NCBI RefSeq assembly: GCF_017357385.1
Contig: NZ_CP071637.1
Span: 202,831 to 266,830, forward strand
Direction of reading: 5' to 3'
DNA: 64,000 nucleotides
Source: Rhizobium sp. NZLR1
Lineage (GTDB): Bacteria; Pseudomonadota; Alphaproteobacteria; Rhizobiales; Rhizobiaceae
Position 1 is the first letter of the stretch; the number at the start of each line of letters is the position of its first letter. The translations under genes were made by a program, and so were the position numbers. Below the pieces are notes generated by a model. The model saw only the letters and a program-made list of their open reading frames with translations. It was not told the DNA's origin and searched no databases. Shown in pieces: positions 9,189 through 18,156 of this stretch.

Positions 9189-10187
9189 ATGAGGTTCGTC
9201 AGGCATTCCGGCGGTAGGACGGGCTTGGTCATCGGCTCTGAAGCGACGAAGGTACTCGATGTCTTCGACAATCTGTCCATCTTTGCGAGGAAGGAGGCCG
9301 GCGCTGCCAGCAGGATCCGTTCGGTTCTAGCTGAGAAGGGTTTTCAGTCCTGGGTAGAGATGATCGGGAATTGGGACGACCTCCGCGATGCGTTCCAGGC
9401 GCTTGAACGCTCCGCGATTGTCTCTGACGGCAACACCTATGTCCTGCGTGATCTTGGTGACGTGGCGCTCGAGGCTCCGGTCGCGTCACCGACTAACAAT
9501 ATCTACGCCTTGGGAAGCAATACCGTCGATCATATTATTCGCGCCTTCAAGGCGATGGCCGATCTTGATCTGACCGCGGATCAGGCAGCCGCCGCCAAGC
9601 GAAGCGGTCGTCCACCGTTTGGCTTTACGGTTTGGCCATCGACCGTTGTTGGGCCGGGCGCCGTGGTTGCTCCTCCGACCGGCAGCCTCAAATTCGATTA
9701 CGAGGCCGAATGCGCCGTTTTCGTCAAGCAAGGCGGCAGGTACCTCGATTCTGTCGACATCTGGGGATACACCGCCTTCAACGACTTCGGCGTGCGCGAT
9801 ACGCATCTTGGGCTCGCGCCACAGGCCGATTTTGGTCCGTTTTCGTTCAACATGCCAAAGAATTTTGATACCGGAAAGTCGTGTGGTCCCTGGGTCGTGG
9901 TTGACGAGGGGGCGGATGCGGAAACGCTGCGCTGCACGTTGCGCGTCAACGGCGTGCTGCGCCAAGACTGGCATCTTTCCGAGATGATCTACAGCTTCAA
10001 CGATGCCCTTTCATACCTCTCCAAGGGCATCACCCTGCGTCCAGGCGATATGTTGGCCTCCGGAACGGGTGCTGGTGTTGCACTGGAGGATGGCAAGGAT
10101 GGTGCCTCCTGGCTGAAGCCGGGAGATGTGGTCGAGGTAGGCCTTGGGGCGATGGAACCGCTCCGCAACATCGTGGGGCAGTGGTAA
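9189..10187 (+). CDS. Fumarylacetoacetase (FAH) family hydrolase
   Basis: 332 residues with the FAH fold: FDYEAECAVFV supplies the paired acidic metal ligands, followed by WGYTAFNDFGVRDTH and LRPGDMLASGTGAGVA. The start is ATG 9189 after a strong GGAGGAG site. Members cleave or isomerise ring-fission products in catechol meta pathways (acylpyruvate-type C-C hydrolysis or decarboxylation). It heads the long rightward catabolic operon and its stop overlaps the next start (TAATG), indicating translational coupling. A second, divergent paralogue lies at 17119. Confidence 0.85.
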   Translation: MRFVRHSGGRTGLVIGSEATKVLDVFDNLSIFARKEAGAASRIRSVLAEKGFQSWVEMIGNWDDLRDAFQALERSAIVSDGNTYVLRDLGDVALEAPVASPTNNIYALGSNTVDHIIRAFKAMADLDLTADQAAAAKRSGRPPFGFTVWPSTVVGPGAVVAPPTGSLKFDYEAECAVFVKQGGRYLDSVDIWGYTAFNDFGVRDTHLGLAPQADFGPFSFNMPKNFDTGKSCGPWVVVDEGADAETLRCTLRVNGVLRQDWHLSEMIYSFNDALSYLSKGITLRPGDMLASGTGAGVALEDGKDGASWLKPGDVVEVGLGAMEPLRNIVGQW

Positions 10188-11392
10188 TGCGGCAACAGGC
10201 GATCAATGCCGGGGGTTCGACGAGGATCTGGCGGGTTTCGGACGAAGAGCTTCAGCGGCGCTGGAACCTGGTACGCGATCATTTGCGCCAACAGGGTCTA
10301 CAGGCGCTGATCGTTCAAGGCTACGAAGAGAAGATTGGAGGAAATGTCCGCTGGCTGACCGATGTGCCGCCCGGGTACCCTCGCACCATCATCTTTCACG
10401 TCGATGATTTGATGACGATGATCGATCATGGACCCGAGGGCCAATCCCGACAGCTTGGCGGGTCGGACGTCAATCGGCCGGGCGTCGGTGAGCTGATCAC
10501 CACCTGGGCATTGCATGGTGGGCACTTCACCGCAGGGCTCACGGCGCGCGCGGCAGCCGGCGTATTGCGGGGGCGGGACTACAAAAAGGTCGGTCTCGTC
10601 AATTCAGGCGCAATTCCTCACGGCTTTGTCTCAGGCCTAAATGACGCGCTGGACGGTGCGGTTGCTTTTACCGATGAGACGGACTTCTTCGATCATGTGA
10701 AGGCATGCAAAAGCGCTGAAGAGATCGAACTCATTCGCGGTACTGCTGCGATCCAGGACCAGGTCTTCTCCAAGTTGCTGAACTGGATCACGCCAGGCAA
10801 GCGTGATTTTGAGATCAACGCCTTTCTGGACTACCAGTTGCAGCTTCTGGGAGCCGATCGCGGGGTCTATATCGCCACTTCAGCCCCTCCCGGCAGCCCA
10901 TCACTCTTCGGATATCGGGCAGTTCAGGGTCGCTTGATGGAGCGCGGTGACCACATCAACGTGCTTTTGGAAAGCAACGGGCTCGGCGGGGAGTGGACCG
11001 AACTTGGAAGGCTGATCGCATTCGGGAAAGTCGATGGCCGAACGAGGGAGGCTCACGAGATTTGCCTTGAGGCTCAGAGGCTGACGGCGCGACGGCTTGT
11101 TCCGGGTGCAGATCCAGTCGAGATTTGGGTCGCTCATAACGATTTCATGGCAAGCCATGGGAGTGAACCCGAACGTCGTATCCATTCGCATGGACAAGGC
11201 TATGACGCCGTCGAAAGGCCTTTCATACGCGCGGACGAAACAATGAAGCTTGCGTCCGGCATGAACCTCGCCGTTCACCCCTGTTTTGTGGGAGGGCAGG
11301 TTTTTGCGACAGTCTGCGACAACGTGATCGTCGGCGATCAGCGCGGCGCGAACTTCCTCCATGCGACACCGAAGGAAATTTTCGAACTCTAA
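10187..11392 (+). CDS. M24 (creatinase/aminopeptidase P fold) family protein lacking the usual metal ligands
   Basis: 401 residues: an N-terminal creatinase-like domain, then the pita-bread domain. The generic His is present (RIHSHGQGYD), but the positions that normally carry metal-binding Asp and Glu are changed: LLESNGLGGEWTELGR replaces the Asp-x-Gly...Asp pattern, and AVHPCF replaces the usual EPG. This resembles creatinase, which hydrolyses a C-N bond without metal, rather than a Xaa-Pro peptidase. The start ATG overlaps the upstream stop. In this operon it may hydrolyse an amide or guanidine-like group on an aromatic precursor; that is inference. Confidence 0.75.
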   Translation: MRQQAINAGGSTRIWRVSDEELQRRWNLVRDHLRQQGLQALIVQGYEEKIGGNVRWLTDVPPGYPRTIIFHVDDLMTMIDHGPEGQSRQLGGSDVNRPGVGELITTWALHGGHFTAGLTARAAAGVLRGRDYKKVGLVNSGAIPHGFVSGLNDALDGAVAFTDETDFFDHVKACKSAEEIELIRGTAAIQDQVFSKLLNWITPGKRDFEINAFLDYQLQLLGADRGVYIATSAPPGSPSLFGYRAVQGRLMERGDHINVLLESNGLGGEWTELGRLIAFGKVDGRTREAHEICLEAQRLTARRLVPGADPVEIWVAHNDFMASHGSEPERRIHSHGQGYDAVERPFIRADETMKLASGMNLAVHPCFVGGQVFATVCDNVIVGDQRGANFLHATPKEIFEL

Positions 11393-11427
11393 CCGTATTC
11401 ATCTATCTTAAGTACCGGAGGACGGAC

Positions 11428-11988
11428 ATGAACAACGGAACGTTTCTTCTCGACAGCCCGGACGTTGCCAAGGACAGACCCTTTTCGGCTAAGAAAGTTG
11501 CGGTGTCGCACGGCGCTGATCCTGACTATGTCCCGGGCCGGCGCGCCTGGGTGAAGTACAGGGAGCTGGGGGTAACCGCAGCAACAGACGGTGCCATGCG
11601 AGCCCAAGTGATCATTGCCGAGGAGGGCGACAATCAGCCGACCGGTTGGCATCTACATCGCTGTGACATGCAGTTTCTCTTCGGGATAAAAGGCGAGATC
11701 CACATCGCCTTCAGCCCAACGCACATCGTCACCCTTGGCGAGGGTGACGCATTGATGATTCCTGGCGGCGTCATCCACATGGAGCTTGGTGAGCCGTCCG
11801 GCGCCCAGATACTTGAAGTGACGGTTCCAGCCGAGATGACTACTGAGAATGTCGAATCTCCCTGGGAGGGGTGGACGTTGACTTTCTCCGGGCGCGGCGA
11901 GCCGGGGCACCGAAATAACGGACGAGGGGCCGCAGGTCAGCAAAAGCGAAGACGATGGAGGCGGGCCGACCGACAGTCGGACCCGTGA
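11428..11988 (+). CDS. Cupin-domain protein
   Basis: 186 residues with a single double-stranded beta-helix (GWHLHRCDMQFLFGIKGEI, then GDALMIPGGVIHMEL). The metal-type His/Glu pattern is partly kept (HLHRCDMQF, IPGGVIH). A GGAGG site precedes ATG 11428. The last 25 residues are Arg-rich and outside the cupin fold. Cupins in catabolic operons act as small dioxygenases, isomerases or effector-binding proteins; which applies here cannot be decided. Confidence 0.75.
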   Translation: MNNGTFLLDSPDVAKDRPFSAKKVAVSHGADPDYVPGRRAWVKYRELGVTAATDGAMRAQVIIAEEGDNQPTGWHLHRCDMQFLFGIKGEIHIAFSPTHIVTLGEGDALMIPGGVIHMELGEPSGAQILEVTVPAEMTTENVESPWEGWTLTFSGRGEPGHRNNGRGAAGQQKRRRWRRADRQSDP

Positions 11989-12050
11989 GGATTATTGTCG
12001 TCCGTCGCGTTGACGGAGGGAGTGGTAGTGCCAGGCACAGGGAGGAGAAT

Positions 12051-13922
12051 ATGGAAGAGGTCGATGTGCTTATAATTGGAGGAGGGGCGACCGGTCTTGT
12101 GGCGTCGATGCTGTTGTCGACCTATGGTGTCGACACCCTGCTCGTCAGCAAGTATCCCGAGACGTCGCGTTTGCCCAAGGCCCATCTCCTGTCGATGAAG
12201 ACGATGGAGATATTTCGCGAACTGGGCCTGGAACCCATGATCCGGGCTCAGGCGACACCGCCAGCGAATATGCAATATGTGGGATGGTATGCGGGCTTGG
12301 GCGGACCCTCCCCTGACCATGGACGAGAGATCGCACGATTGGGAGCGTGGGGACGCGGCCACGAGGACATCGACTGGCGGCGAGCAAGTTCGACGCCCTA
12401 TGCCAACCTCACTCAGAGCCGTCTGGAACCGCTTCTTCGACGCCACGCCGAGGAATTGGCCGCCGATAGGGTCCGATTCAACAACAGTTTTGTCAGCCTG
12501 AAGCAGGACGATGATGGTGTCATCGCCACGTTGAAGGACGGGCTGACCTCTCAGCTTTACCAGGTCAGGGCGCGCTATTTGCTTGCGTGCGACGGGGGGA
12601 GGGCGGTTGGCCCACAAATTGGGGTAACGATGGATGGCGACCTTGCCGTAGCCACGAATGTCACCGTTCACTTCAGCGCCGATCTGTCCAGCTGGGCTCG
12701 CGATCCCGAGGTTCTCATCAGGACCATATTCAATCCCGATGCGGGACGGCCTTGCGTTCTGGTGCCAGTTGGGCCGGACCGCTGGGGACCTCAGTCGGAA
12801 GAGTGGGTTCTCCACTTCATCTCGTTTCCTGGAGATCACAAGCAGTACGATGAGCAAACCTGTCTTGCACTGATGCGAGAGAGCTTGGGCATTCCGGATC
12901 TCGAGCCTGAGATTCATGTCATCAATCATTGGCCCCTGGACGCCGTCGTCGCTTCGCGGCTGCGGGTAGGACGCTGTTTCATCCTTGGCGATGCAGCTCA
13001 TCGAATGCCGCCGTCGGGAGGCCACGGCCTGAACACGGCGGTCCAGGATGCCTATAACCTTTGCTGGAAAATAGCCGCCGTGCTGCAAGGTGCCGCAAGT
13101 GATGCCTTGCTCGATAGCTATGCTGCCGAGCGGCGTCCGGTTGCGGAACGTACGGTCGCCTCCGCATTCTCGAATTGGCAAAATGCGCGGCTCATGGGTG
13201 CCGCACTCGAATATGGCGGTGGACGCAGCAAAGAGGAAATGTGGGAGAGCCTGCATTTGCTGTGGTCCGGCGAGGGGCAGGAAGCCGGTCGGTTGCGCGC
13301 AAATTTGTCCACCGCGCTCGTCGCAAGCCTGACTACATACAACCATCTCAATGTCAATTTCGGCTATGCCTATCAAGCAGGCGCCGTCGTTGGAGCTGGT
13401 TCGTCAGAGCCAGAATCTCTCGACGAGATTCAGATCTATCGTCCCTCGACCCAACCCGGTCATAGCGTTCCCAACGCGATCGTCGAAGACGCGCATGGAT
13501 CGAGCTTGCTCGCAGACGAATTGGGCGGCGGCCATTTCACGTTGATTGCGGGAGAGGAAGGCCGGGCGTGGTGCGAGGCCGCGAGCGTTGTGGCGGCAAG
13601 ACGGGGGCTGAAGCTCAAAGCTTTCACTTTGGGAGCAACCAGCGGCGATCGCCTTGATATGCGACGGGAATGGGAGCGCCAGCGGGAATTTGGAAAAACC
13701 GGCGCCGTGCTGGTACGGCCGGACCGGTTCGTTGCCTGGCGCTGCCTGGAGGGAGCGGCTGAACCGGAGAAGGTGCTGGAGGATGCGCTTAATCTGATCT
13801 TAGGCGGCAACCGGACCAATCTCACGAGCGGGGAGACGCCCGCAGGTGTCATGGTCGAAAACGGTAAGAATCGAACGGCGCTTCGGTCCGAAATCCCAGT
13901 CGGCGGAATGATCGATGGCTAG
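12051..13922 (+). CDS. FAD-dependent aromatic monooxygenase, PHBH family (TfdB/MhpA-like)
   Basis: 623 residues. Features are the FAD-binding Rossmann motif (VLIIGGGATGLVASM), the DGG motif (LACDGGRAVG) and the second FAD motif (FILGDAAHRMPPSGGHGLN). A thioredoxin-like C-terminal domain follows, as in phenol hydroxylases of the 2,4-dichlorophenol hydroxylase type. The start is ATG 12051 after GGGAGGAG; the frame is open further upstream but overlaps the cupin gene. Expected reaction: NAD(P)H- and O2-dependent ortho-hydroxylation of a phenol to a catechol, which feeds the extradiol dioxygenases of the island. The next gene overlaps by 8 bp. Confidence 0.88.
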   Translation: MEEVDVLIIGGGATGLVASMLLSTYGVDTLLVSKYPETSRLPKAHLLSMKTMEIFRELGLEPMIRAQATPPANMQYVGWYAGLGGPSPDHGREIARLGAWGRGHEDIDWRRASSTPYANLTQSRLEPLLRRHAEELAADRVRFNNSFVSLKQDDDGVIATLKDGLTSQLYQVRARYLLACDGGRAVGPQIGVTMDGDLAVATNVTVHFSADLSSWARDPEVLIRTIFNPDAGRPCVLVPVGPDRWGPQSEEWVLHFISFPGDHKQYDEQTCLALMRESLGIPDLEPEIHVINHWPLDAVVASRLRVGRCFILGDAAHRMPPSGGHGLNTAVQDAYNLCWKIAAVLQGAASDALLDSYAAERRPVAERTVASAFSNWQNARLMGAALEYGGGRSKEEMWESLHLLWSGEGQEAGRLRANLSTALVASLTTYNHLNVNFGYAYQAGAVVGAGSSEPESLDEIQIYRPSTQPGHSVPNAIVEDAHGSSLLADELGGGHFTLIAGEEGRAWCEAASVVAARRGLKLKAFTLGATSGDRLDMRREWERQREFGKTGAVLVRPDRFVAWRCLEGAAEPEKVLEDALNLILGGNRTNLTSGETPAGVMVENGKNRTALRSEIPVGGMIDG

Positions 13923-14952
13923 GATATTCATTTGCGGAGATACCGGGCAGACCGATCTGCTCGAACGTGTGTCGCAAGTCTTGACCGCGAAAGGGCATTG
14001 CATTGTCCGGGGGCCGCCGGATGACTGCGGAGCGATCAAACGATATTCCAGGCAAGAACAGGACGCCCTTTTCAAAGAGGCAGACGTTGCGGTTCTAACC
14101 ACGCGTCACGAATGTTCCCGTACGCTGATGAGCGCCGCGCCGCGATTGCGGGGAATCTGTTTTCCCGTGACTGGGGTTGAAACCTTGGATGTTCGGGCCG
14201 CCACAGATCTCGGAATCATCGTTGGCCACGGCGCCGTTCAGGAGAACACCGTCGGAATGGCAGAAGCGACTGTGATGCTGATGCTGATGTCGCTTTACGA
14301 CGTCCAAAGAAGCTTGGGCTTGATGGCGCGCGGAGAGTGGCGCGGTGCCGTTCCATTTGCACGACAGATCGCACGTAAGACCGTCGGCATGATCGGGTTT
14401 GGGCGCATTGCACGCGAGGTTGCTTCCAGGCTCAAGCCATTCGGTGCCCGGATCATCACCTGTTCGCCGCGCACCAGCGAAAGCGACCTGCCGCAATTCG
14501 TTCAGAAGGTCGAACTTGCTGATCTGATGCGAGAGAGTGACGTGGTCGCGGTGCTGACAGGGTTGACCGACGAGACACGCGGCATGATCGGGGCACAGCA
14601 ACTTTCGCTGATGAAGGAGGACGCCTTCCTGATCAACACGGCACGCGGAGCCATCGTTGACGAGCCGGCATTGATTGAGGCTTTGCGCGAGCGTCGCATA
14701 GCAGGCGCAGCGCTGGACGCTTTCGCCACCGAACCCCTGCCGCTCGACAGTCCTTTGCGACGGTTAGACAACGTTCTGCTCACACCGCACAGCATTGGTC
14801 ACACGAAAGAGGGCGTCTCGGCATTGTGCCCTGCGCTTGTAGAGAACGTCACCCGGATCCTGCAGGGCGAGCTTCCGCTCATCTGCAAAAACCCGGAAGC
14901 AGAGCCGCTGTGGCGCGCGAGGCTGGTGACACTCAACGGCAAGTCAGACTGA
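13915..14952 (+). CDS. D-isomer-specific 2-hydroxyacid dehydrogenase family protein
   Basis: 345 residues with an NAD(P)-binding Rossmann domain (VGMIGFGRIAREVA) and the catalytic Arg in NTARGAIVDE. Candidate Glu and His of the catalytic triad lie in FATEPLP and LTPHSIGHT. It overlaps the upstream hydroxylase gene by 8 bp (ATGGCTAG), so the two are co-translated. It probably reduces a 2-oxo acid, or oxidises the hydroxy acid, released downstream of ring cleavage. Confidence 0.85.
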   Translation: MARIFICGDTGQTDLLERVSQVLTAKGHCIVRGPPDDCGAIKRYSRQEQDALFKEADVAVLTTRHECSRTLMSAAPRLRGICFPVTGVETLDVRAATDLGIIVGHGAVQENTVGMAEATVMLMLMSLYDVQRSLGLMARGEWRGAVPFARQIARKTVGMIGFGRIAREVASRLKPFGARIITCSPRTSESDLPQFVQKVELADLMRESDVVAVLTGLTDETRGMIGAQQLSLMKEDAFLINTARGAIVDEPALIEALRERRIAGAALDAFATEPLPLDSPLRRLDNVLLTPHSIGHTKEGVSALCPALVENVTRILQGELPLICKNPEAEPLWRARLVTLNGKSD

Positions 14953-14981
14953 AAAAAGAGAGCAGCGGTGGGAGAAAAGCC

Positions 14982-16628
14982 GTGACTGAACATGATGTCA
15001 TTGTTGTCGGAGCTGGTCCCGTCGGGTTGGCGGCAGCGTGCCTCCTTGCCGACGCGGGCGCAAGGGTTGTGGTCGTGGAACAGGCTGCTGGCCCGAGCGA
15101 TCTGCCCCGCGCCATCAGCATGGTTGACGAGACATTCCGGACTTTGTCCAGGATCGGCATTGCGGATCGGCTGGCCGCGGAAGCCAATCTCGATACCGGG
15201 TCACGCTACTATGGCGTGGGTCAGCGCCTGCTATTGAGTTCCAAACCCGCATCGTCGAGGACCGGCTTTCCGAGCAAGTCTCAATTCGATCAGCCGGTGA
15301 TGGAGCAGGAACTCTATCGTGCTGCCCGCATGCGTGCCGGGATAACGCTCCTGAACGCGACGGAGGCGACTGGGCTGCGGCAGGACGCTGGAACCGTGAC
15401 ACTGGCGATCTCGGGCGAGGATGGGCCTTCTGAGCTCAAGGCCCCATGGCTCATCGGCGCGGATGGCGGCCGAAGCTTCACGCGCGAAGCGCTCGGTATC
15501 AAACTCGAGGGCTCTACCCAGGTCGAGAGATGGATCGTCATCGATCTCCTCAATGAGCGCAGTCGGTATGAAAAGGCTGCCGAATTTCATTGCGACGGAA
15601 AGCGTCCGCATGTGATCGTACCGGGCGTTGGAGGGCGGCTGCGTATCGAGTTCATGTTGTTTGCGCATGAAGATGCGAACGAAATGACCAAGCCTGATAT
15701 GATCCGGAGCCTGGCGAAGCCTTTTCGGCCAGACCTTCAAGATCGCGACGTCAGGCGAGCAAGCGTTTATGTCGCGCATAGAAGAATTGCCGAACGATAC
15801 CGGGTCGGGCGCGCCTTTCTGATCGGCGATGCCGCCCATTTGATGCCGCCCTTCGCAGGCCAAGGCCTGAATACGGGCATCCGCGACGCGTCCAATCTTG
15901 CCTGGAAATTGGCCGAGGTCATCGCTGGCCGCGGTTCAGACCAACTCCTCGATACTTATGAGGTTGAGCGGCGCTCTCACGCGCTCGACATGATCAGGAT
16001 CTCGGGTCGTATCGGCAAGGTGGTGATGATGAGAGGCCGTCTTACCCGCCTCCGCGACGTAGTCATCCGTGCTTTGTCGCTTCATCCCTCCGTGCGGAAC
16101 TGGTTGGCCGGCATGCGTTTCATCAAGGTGGTCGACTATTCGAATGGGGTCGCCCAAGTTCCCGAACCCGATGTCGAGCCACATCTTCGACGGCTGGTCG
16201 GCAGCCAATTGCCTCAACCGCGTGTCCTACTTGAAAGCGGCGAAAGGGTGCCTCTTGATGCAGCGCTTGGTGCCAGATGGGCGATCCTATGCCTTGCCTG
16301 CGACGGATCGCGGCCGTTCGAGGGGCTCGATCCCTTCTGGGCCGCGATCGGAGCAAAGAGGGTGGTGCTTGGCACCGCCAATCAAAGCCAGGCTGAGGGA
16401 GAAATCCGCGACTTGGACGGCTGGCTGGCCGAACCGGTCGCCCGGCAGCCGACCTTCCTTCTCGTAAGGCCGGATCGCTATGTTGCCGCAGCCTTCACCG
16501 CGGCCGGGCAGGCGGACTTGGTAAAGAGGTTTGCCCTCTTCCTGCATGCGCCCGTTCAAACCCTTCAAACTCACGGGCGACCGGCGCTTGCCCCTTCTTT
16601 GCCCATTTATGGAGGCCACGATGCCTGA
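14982..16628 (+). CDS. FAD-dependent aromatic monooxygenase, PHBH family (MhpA-like)
   Basis: 548 residues with the FAD motif VIVVGAGPVGLAAACLL, the DGG motif LIGADGGRSFTRE and FLIGDAAHLMPPFAGQGLN. The pattern and size match 3-(3-hydroxyphenyl)propionate hydroxylase-type enzymes. The start is GTG 14982, preceded by GGGAG; an in-frame extension upstream overlaps the dehydrogenase gene and is unlikely to be translated. Only distantly similar to the hydroxylase at 12051, it probably acts on a different phenolic substrate or position. The cupin gene overlaps its stop by 8 bp. Confidence 0.87.
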   Translation: MTEHDVIVVGAGPVGLAAACLLADAGARVVVVEQAAGPSDLPRAISMVDETFRTLSRIGIADRLAAEANLDTGSRYYGVGQRLLLSSKPASSRTGFPSKSQFDQPVMEQELYRAARMRAGITLLNATEATGLRQDAGTVTLAISGEDGPSELKAPWLIGADGGRSFTREALGIKLEGSTQVERWIVIDLLNERSRYEKAAEFHCDGKRPHVIVPGVGGRLRIEFMLFAHEDANEMTKPDMIRSLAKPFRPDLQDRDVRRASVYVAHRRIAERYRVGRAFLIGDAAHLMPPFAGQGLNTGIRDASNLAWKLAEVIAGRGSDQLLDTYEVERRSHALDMIRISGRIGKVVMMRGRLTRLRDVVIRALSLHPSVRNWLAGMRFIKVVDYSNGVAQVPEPDVEPHLRRLVGSQLPQPRVLLESGERVPLDAALGARWAILCLACDGSRPFEGLDPFWAAIGAKRVVLGTANQSQAEGEIRDLDGWLAEPVARQPTFLLVRPDRYVAAAFTAAGQADLVKRFALFLHAPVQTLQTHGRPALAPSLPIYGGHDA

Positions 16629-17019
16629 ACAGCACGCCCGCGTCTTTGAGCTTGAGAGCATGCGGCTTGATATCGTGCGGGACGGACTTTCGCGGACGGG
16701 AATTCGCGCCGAGAACGCCCTGATAACGATCAATTGGCTCGAGGCTGGCTATAAATCCATTGGGCAACATTCCCATCCGTTCGATCAGGTGAGCCTCGTC
16801 CTCTCGGGAAGGATGCGGTTCTTTCTCGGTAGCGAGATCAAAGATGTCGCGGCGCCGGCAGCTGTCTACATACCCGGCGGATTGCCGCATGGCGGCGAGC
16901 CCCTTGGAAGCGAGAGGGTGCTGAACATCGACGTGTTCGCGCCGCTTCGAAAAGACTATCTGCCTCATTGCATCAACCGCGACGACTTCGAGGCCTCCGG
17001 CGATGCGGAAGCGACCTGA
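16621..17019 (+). CDS. Small cupin-domain protein
   Basis: 132 residues: one cupin barrel with the motif GQHSHPFDQVSLVLSGRMRF and the second motif AAVYIPGGLPHGGEP. ATG 16621 has GGAGG five bases upstream and overlaps the hydroxylase stop. Similar small cupins accompany ring-cleavage operons; enzymatic activity is possible but not shown by the sequence. Confidence 0.75.
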   Translation: MPEQHARVFELESMRLDIVRDGLSRTGIRAENALITINWLEAGYKSIGQHSHPFDQVSLVLSGRMRFFLGSEIKDVAAPAAVYIPGGLPHGGEPLGSERVLNIDVFAPLRKDYLPHCINRDDFEASGDAEAT

Positions 17020-17118
17020 AATGCCCTAGCCGGACCAACCCGCGCGCTGTCGCCATCGGGCGAGCAGACGCGCTGGTGGCGCCTTTTCCATCCTTATGAA
17101 CAATCGGGAGATATCCTC

Positions 17119-18021
17119 ATGAAGTTGACTTCCTTTGAGATTGCCGGGCGCACAAGTTACGGGCTCGTCGTTGAGGGCGGCCTTGTCGATCTTGGCCGCC
17201 GTTTTCCGGAAGCCCCGACGCTCCGTGACTTCCTCGCTGCCGGCTTTCTGGATCGGCTTGGCCCGCTGGCGAGCAGCGAGGCAGACATCTCAACCGATGA
17301 CGTCGCCTTTGCGCCGGTTATCCCCAATCCCGATAAAATCATCTGTGTGGGTTTGAACTATCATGATCATGTCGTTGAAAGCGGGCGCAGCGTGACGGCC
17401 AGGCCGGTTTTGTTCGCGAGATATAGCGGAAGCCAGGTCGGACAGGGGCAGCCGTTGGTAAAACCCCATGAATCGGATGAGTTTGACTATGAGGGAGAGC
17501 TCGCCGTCATCATCGGCAAGGGCGGTCGTCGCATTGAGGAGGCGCAGGCGCTGAGACACGTCGCCGGATATGCCTGCTACAATGATGGATCGGTTCGCGA
17601 CTGGCAAAAACATACAAGCCAATTCATGCCGGGTAAGACCTTTGCATCCACCGGTGCCTTCGGTCCCTGGATGGTGACGACGGACGAGATCCCGGATCCC
17701 ACCAGGCTGACACTGACAACGCGGCTCAACGGACAGACGGTCCAACACACGTCGCTTGATCTGATGATTACCTCGATACCTTCGTTGATCGCCTATTGCT
17801 CCACAATCCTTCCGCTTGTTCCTGGCGATGTCATCGTTTCCGGCACGCCAGGCGGTGTCGGTTCCAAGCGAACGCCGCCCCTGTGGATGCGGGACGGCGA
17901 CCGCGTCGAGGTGGAAATTTCGGGCATCGGTATCCTCAGCAATAGGGTGACCGACGAAAGACGCTTGTCCGGCGTTGGCAAGGAGTATCCGATTTCTGCT
18001 GTTGCCAATCGGTCGCCATAG
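17119..18021 (+). CDS. Fumarylacetoacetase (FAH) family hydrolase/isomerase
   Basis: 300 residues with the canonical FAH signature: ICVGLNYHDHVVESGR, then EFDYEGELAVIIGKGG (acidic metal ligands) and DVIVSGTPGGVGSKRTPP. It is closer to the fumarylpyruvate hydrolase / 2-hydroxyhepta-2,4-diene-1,7-dioate isomerase branch than its paralogue at 9189. An AGATATCCTC leader precedes ATG 17119, about 100 bp after the cupin stop. It probably processes the product of the extradiol dioxygenase encoded next, at 18157. Confidence 0.87.
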   Translation: MKLTSFEIAGRTSYGLVVEGGLVDLGRRFPEAPTLRDFLAAGFLDRLGPLASSEADISTDDVAFAPVIPNPDKIICVGLNYHDHVVESGRSVTARPVLFARYSGSQVGQGQPLVKPHESDEFDYEGELAVIIGKGGRRIEEAQALRHVAGYACYNDGSVRDWQKHTSQFMPGKTFASTGAFGPWMVTTDEIPDPTRLTLTTRLNGQTVQHTSLDLMITSIPSLIAYCSTILPLVPGDVIVSGTPGGVGSKRTPPLWMRDGDRVEVEISGIGILSNRVTDERRLSGVGKEYPISAVANRSP

Positions 18022-18156
18022 ACAAATCCGGCTCCGGGTCGTGAAGACGAAGGACGTATTCGGAAAATCGCCACGCGGTCAGTCAGGGATTTGGCGACCG
18101 AGAAACCCGGGTGCGCTGGGCGAAAATGATTTCAGCTACAAAGAAGGAGAACTGAT

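Noticed and set aside
11937..13376. 479-codon leftward open frame opposite the TfdB-like hydroxylase
   Set aside because: Antisense shadow; no domain, and the opposite strand has clear FAD motifs.
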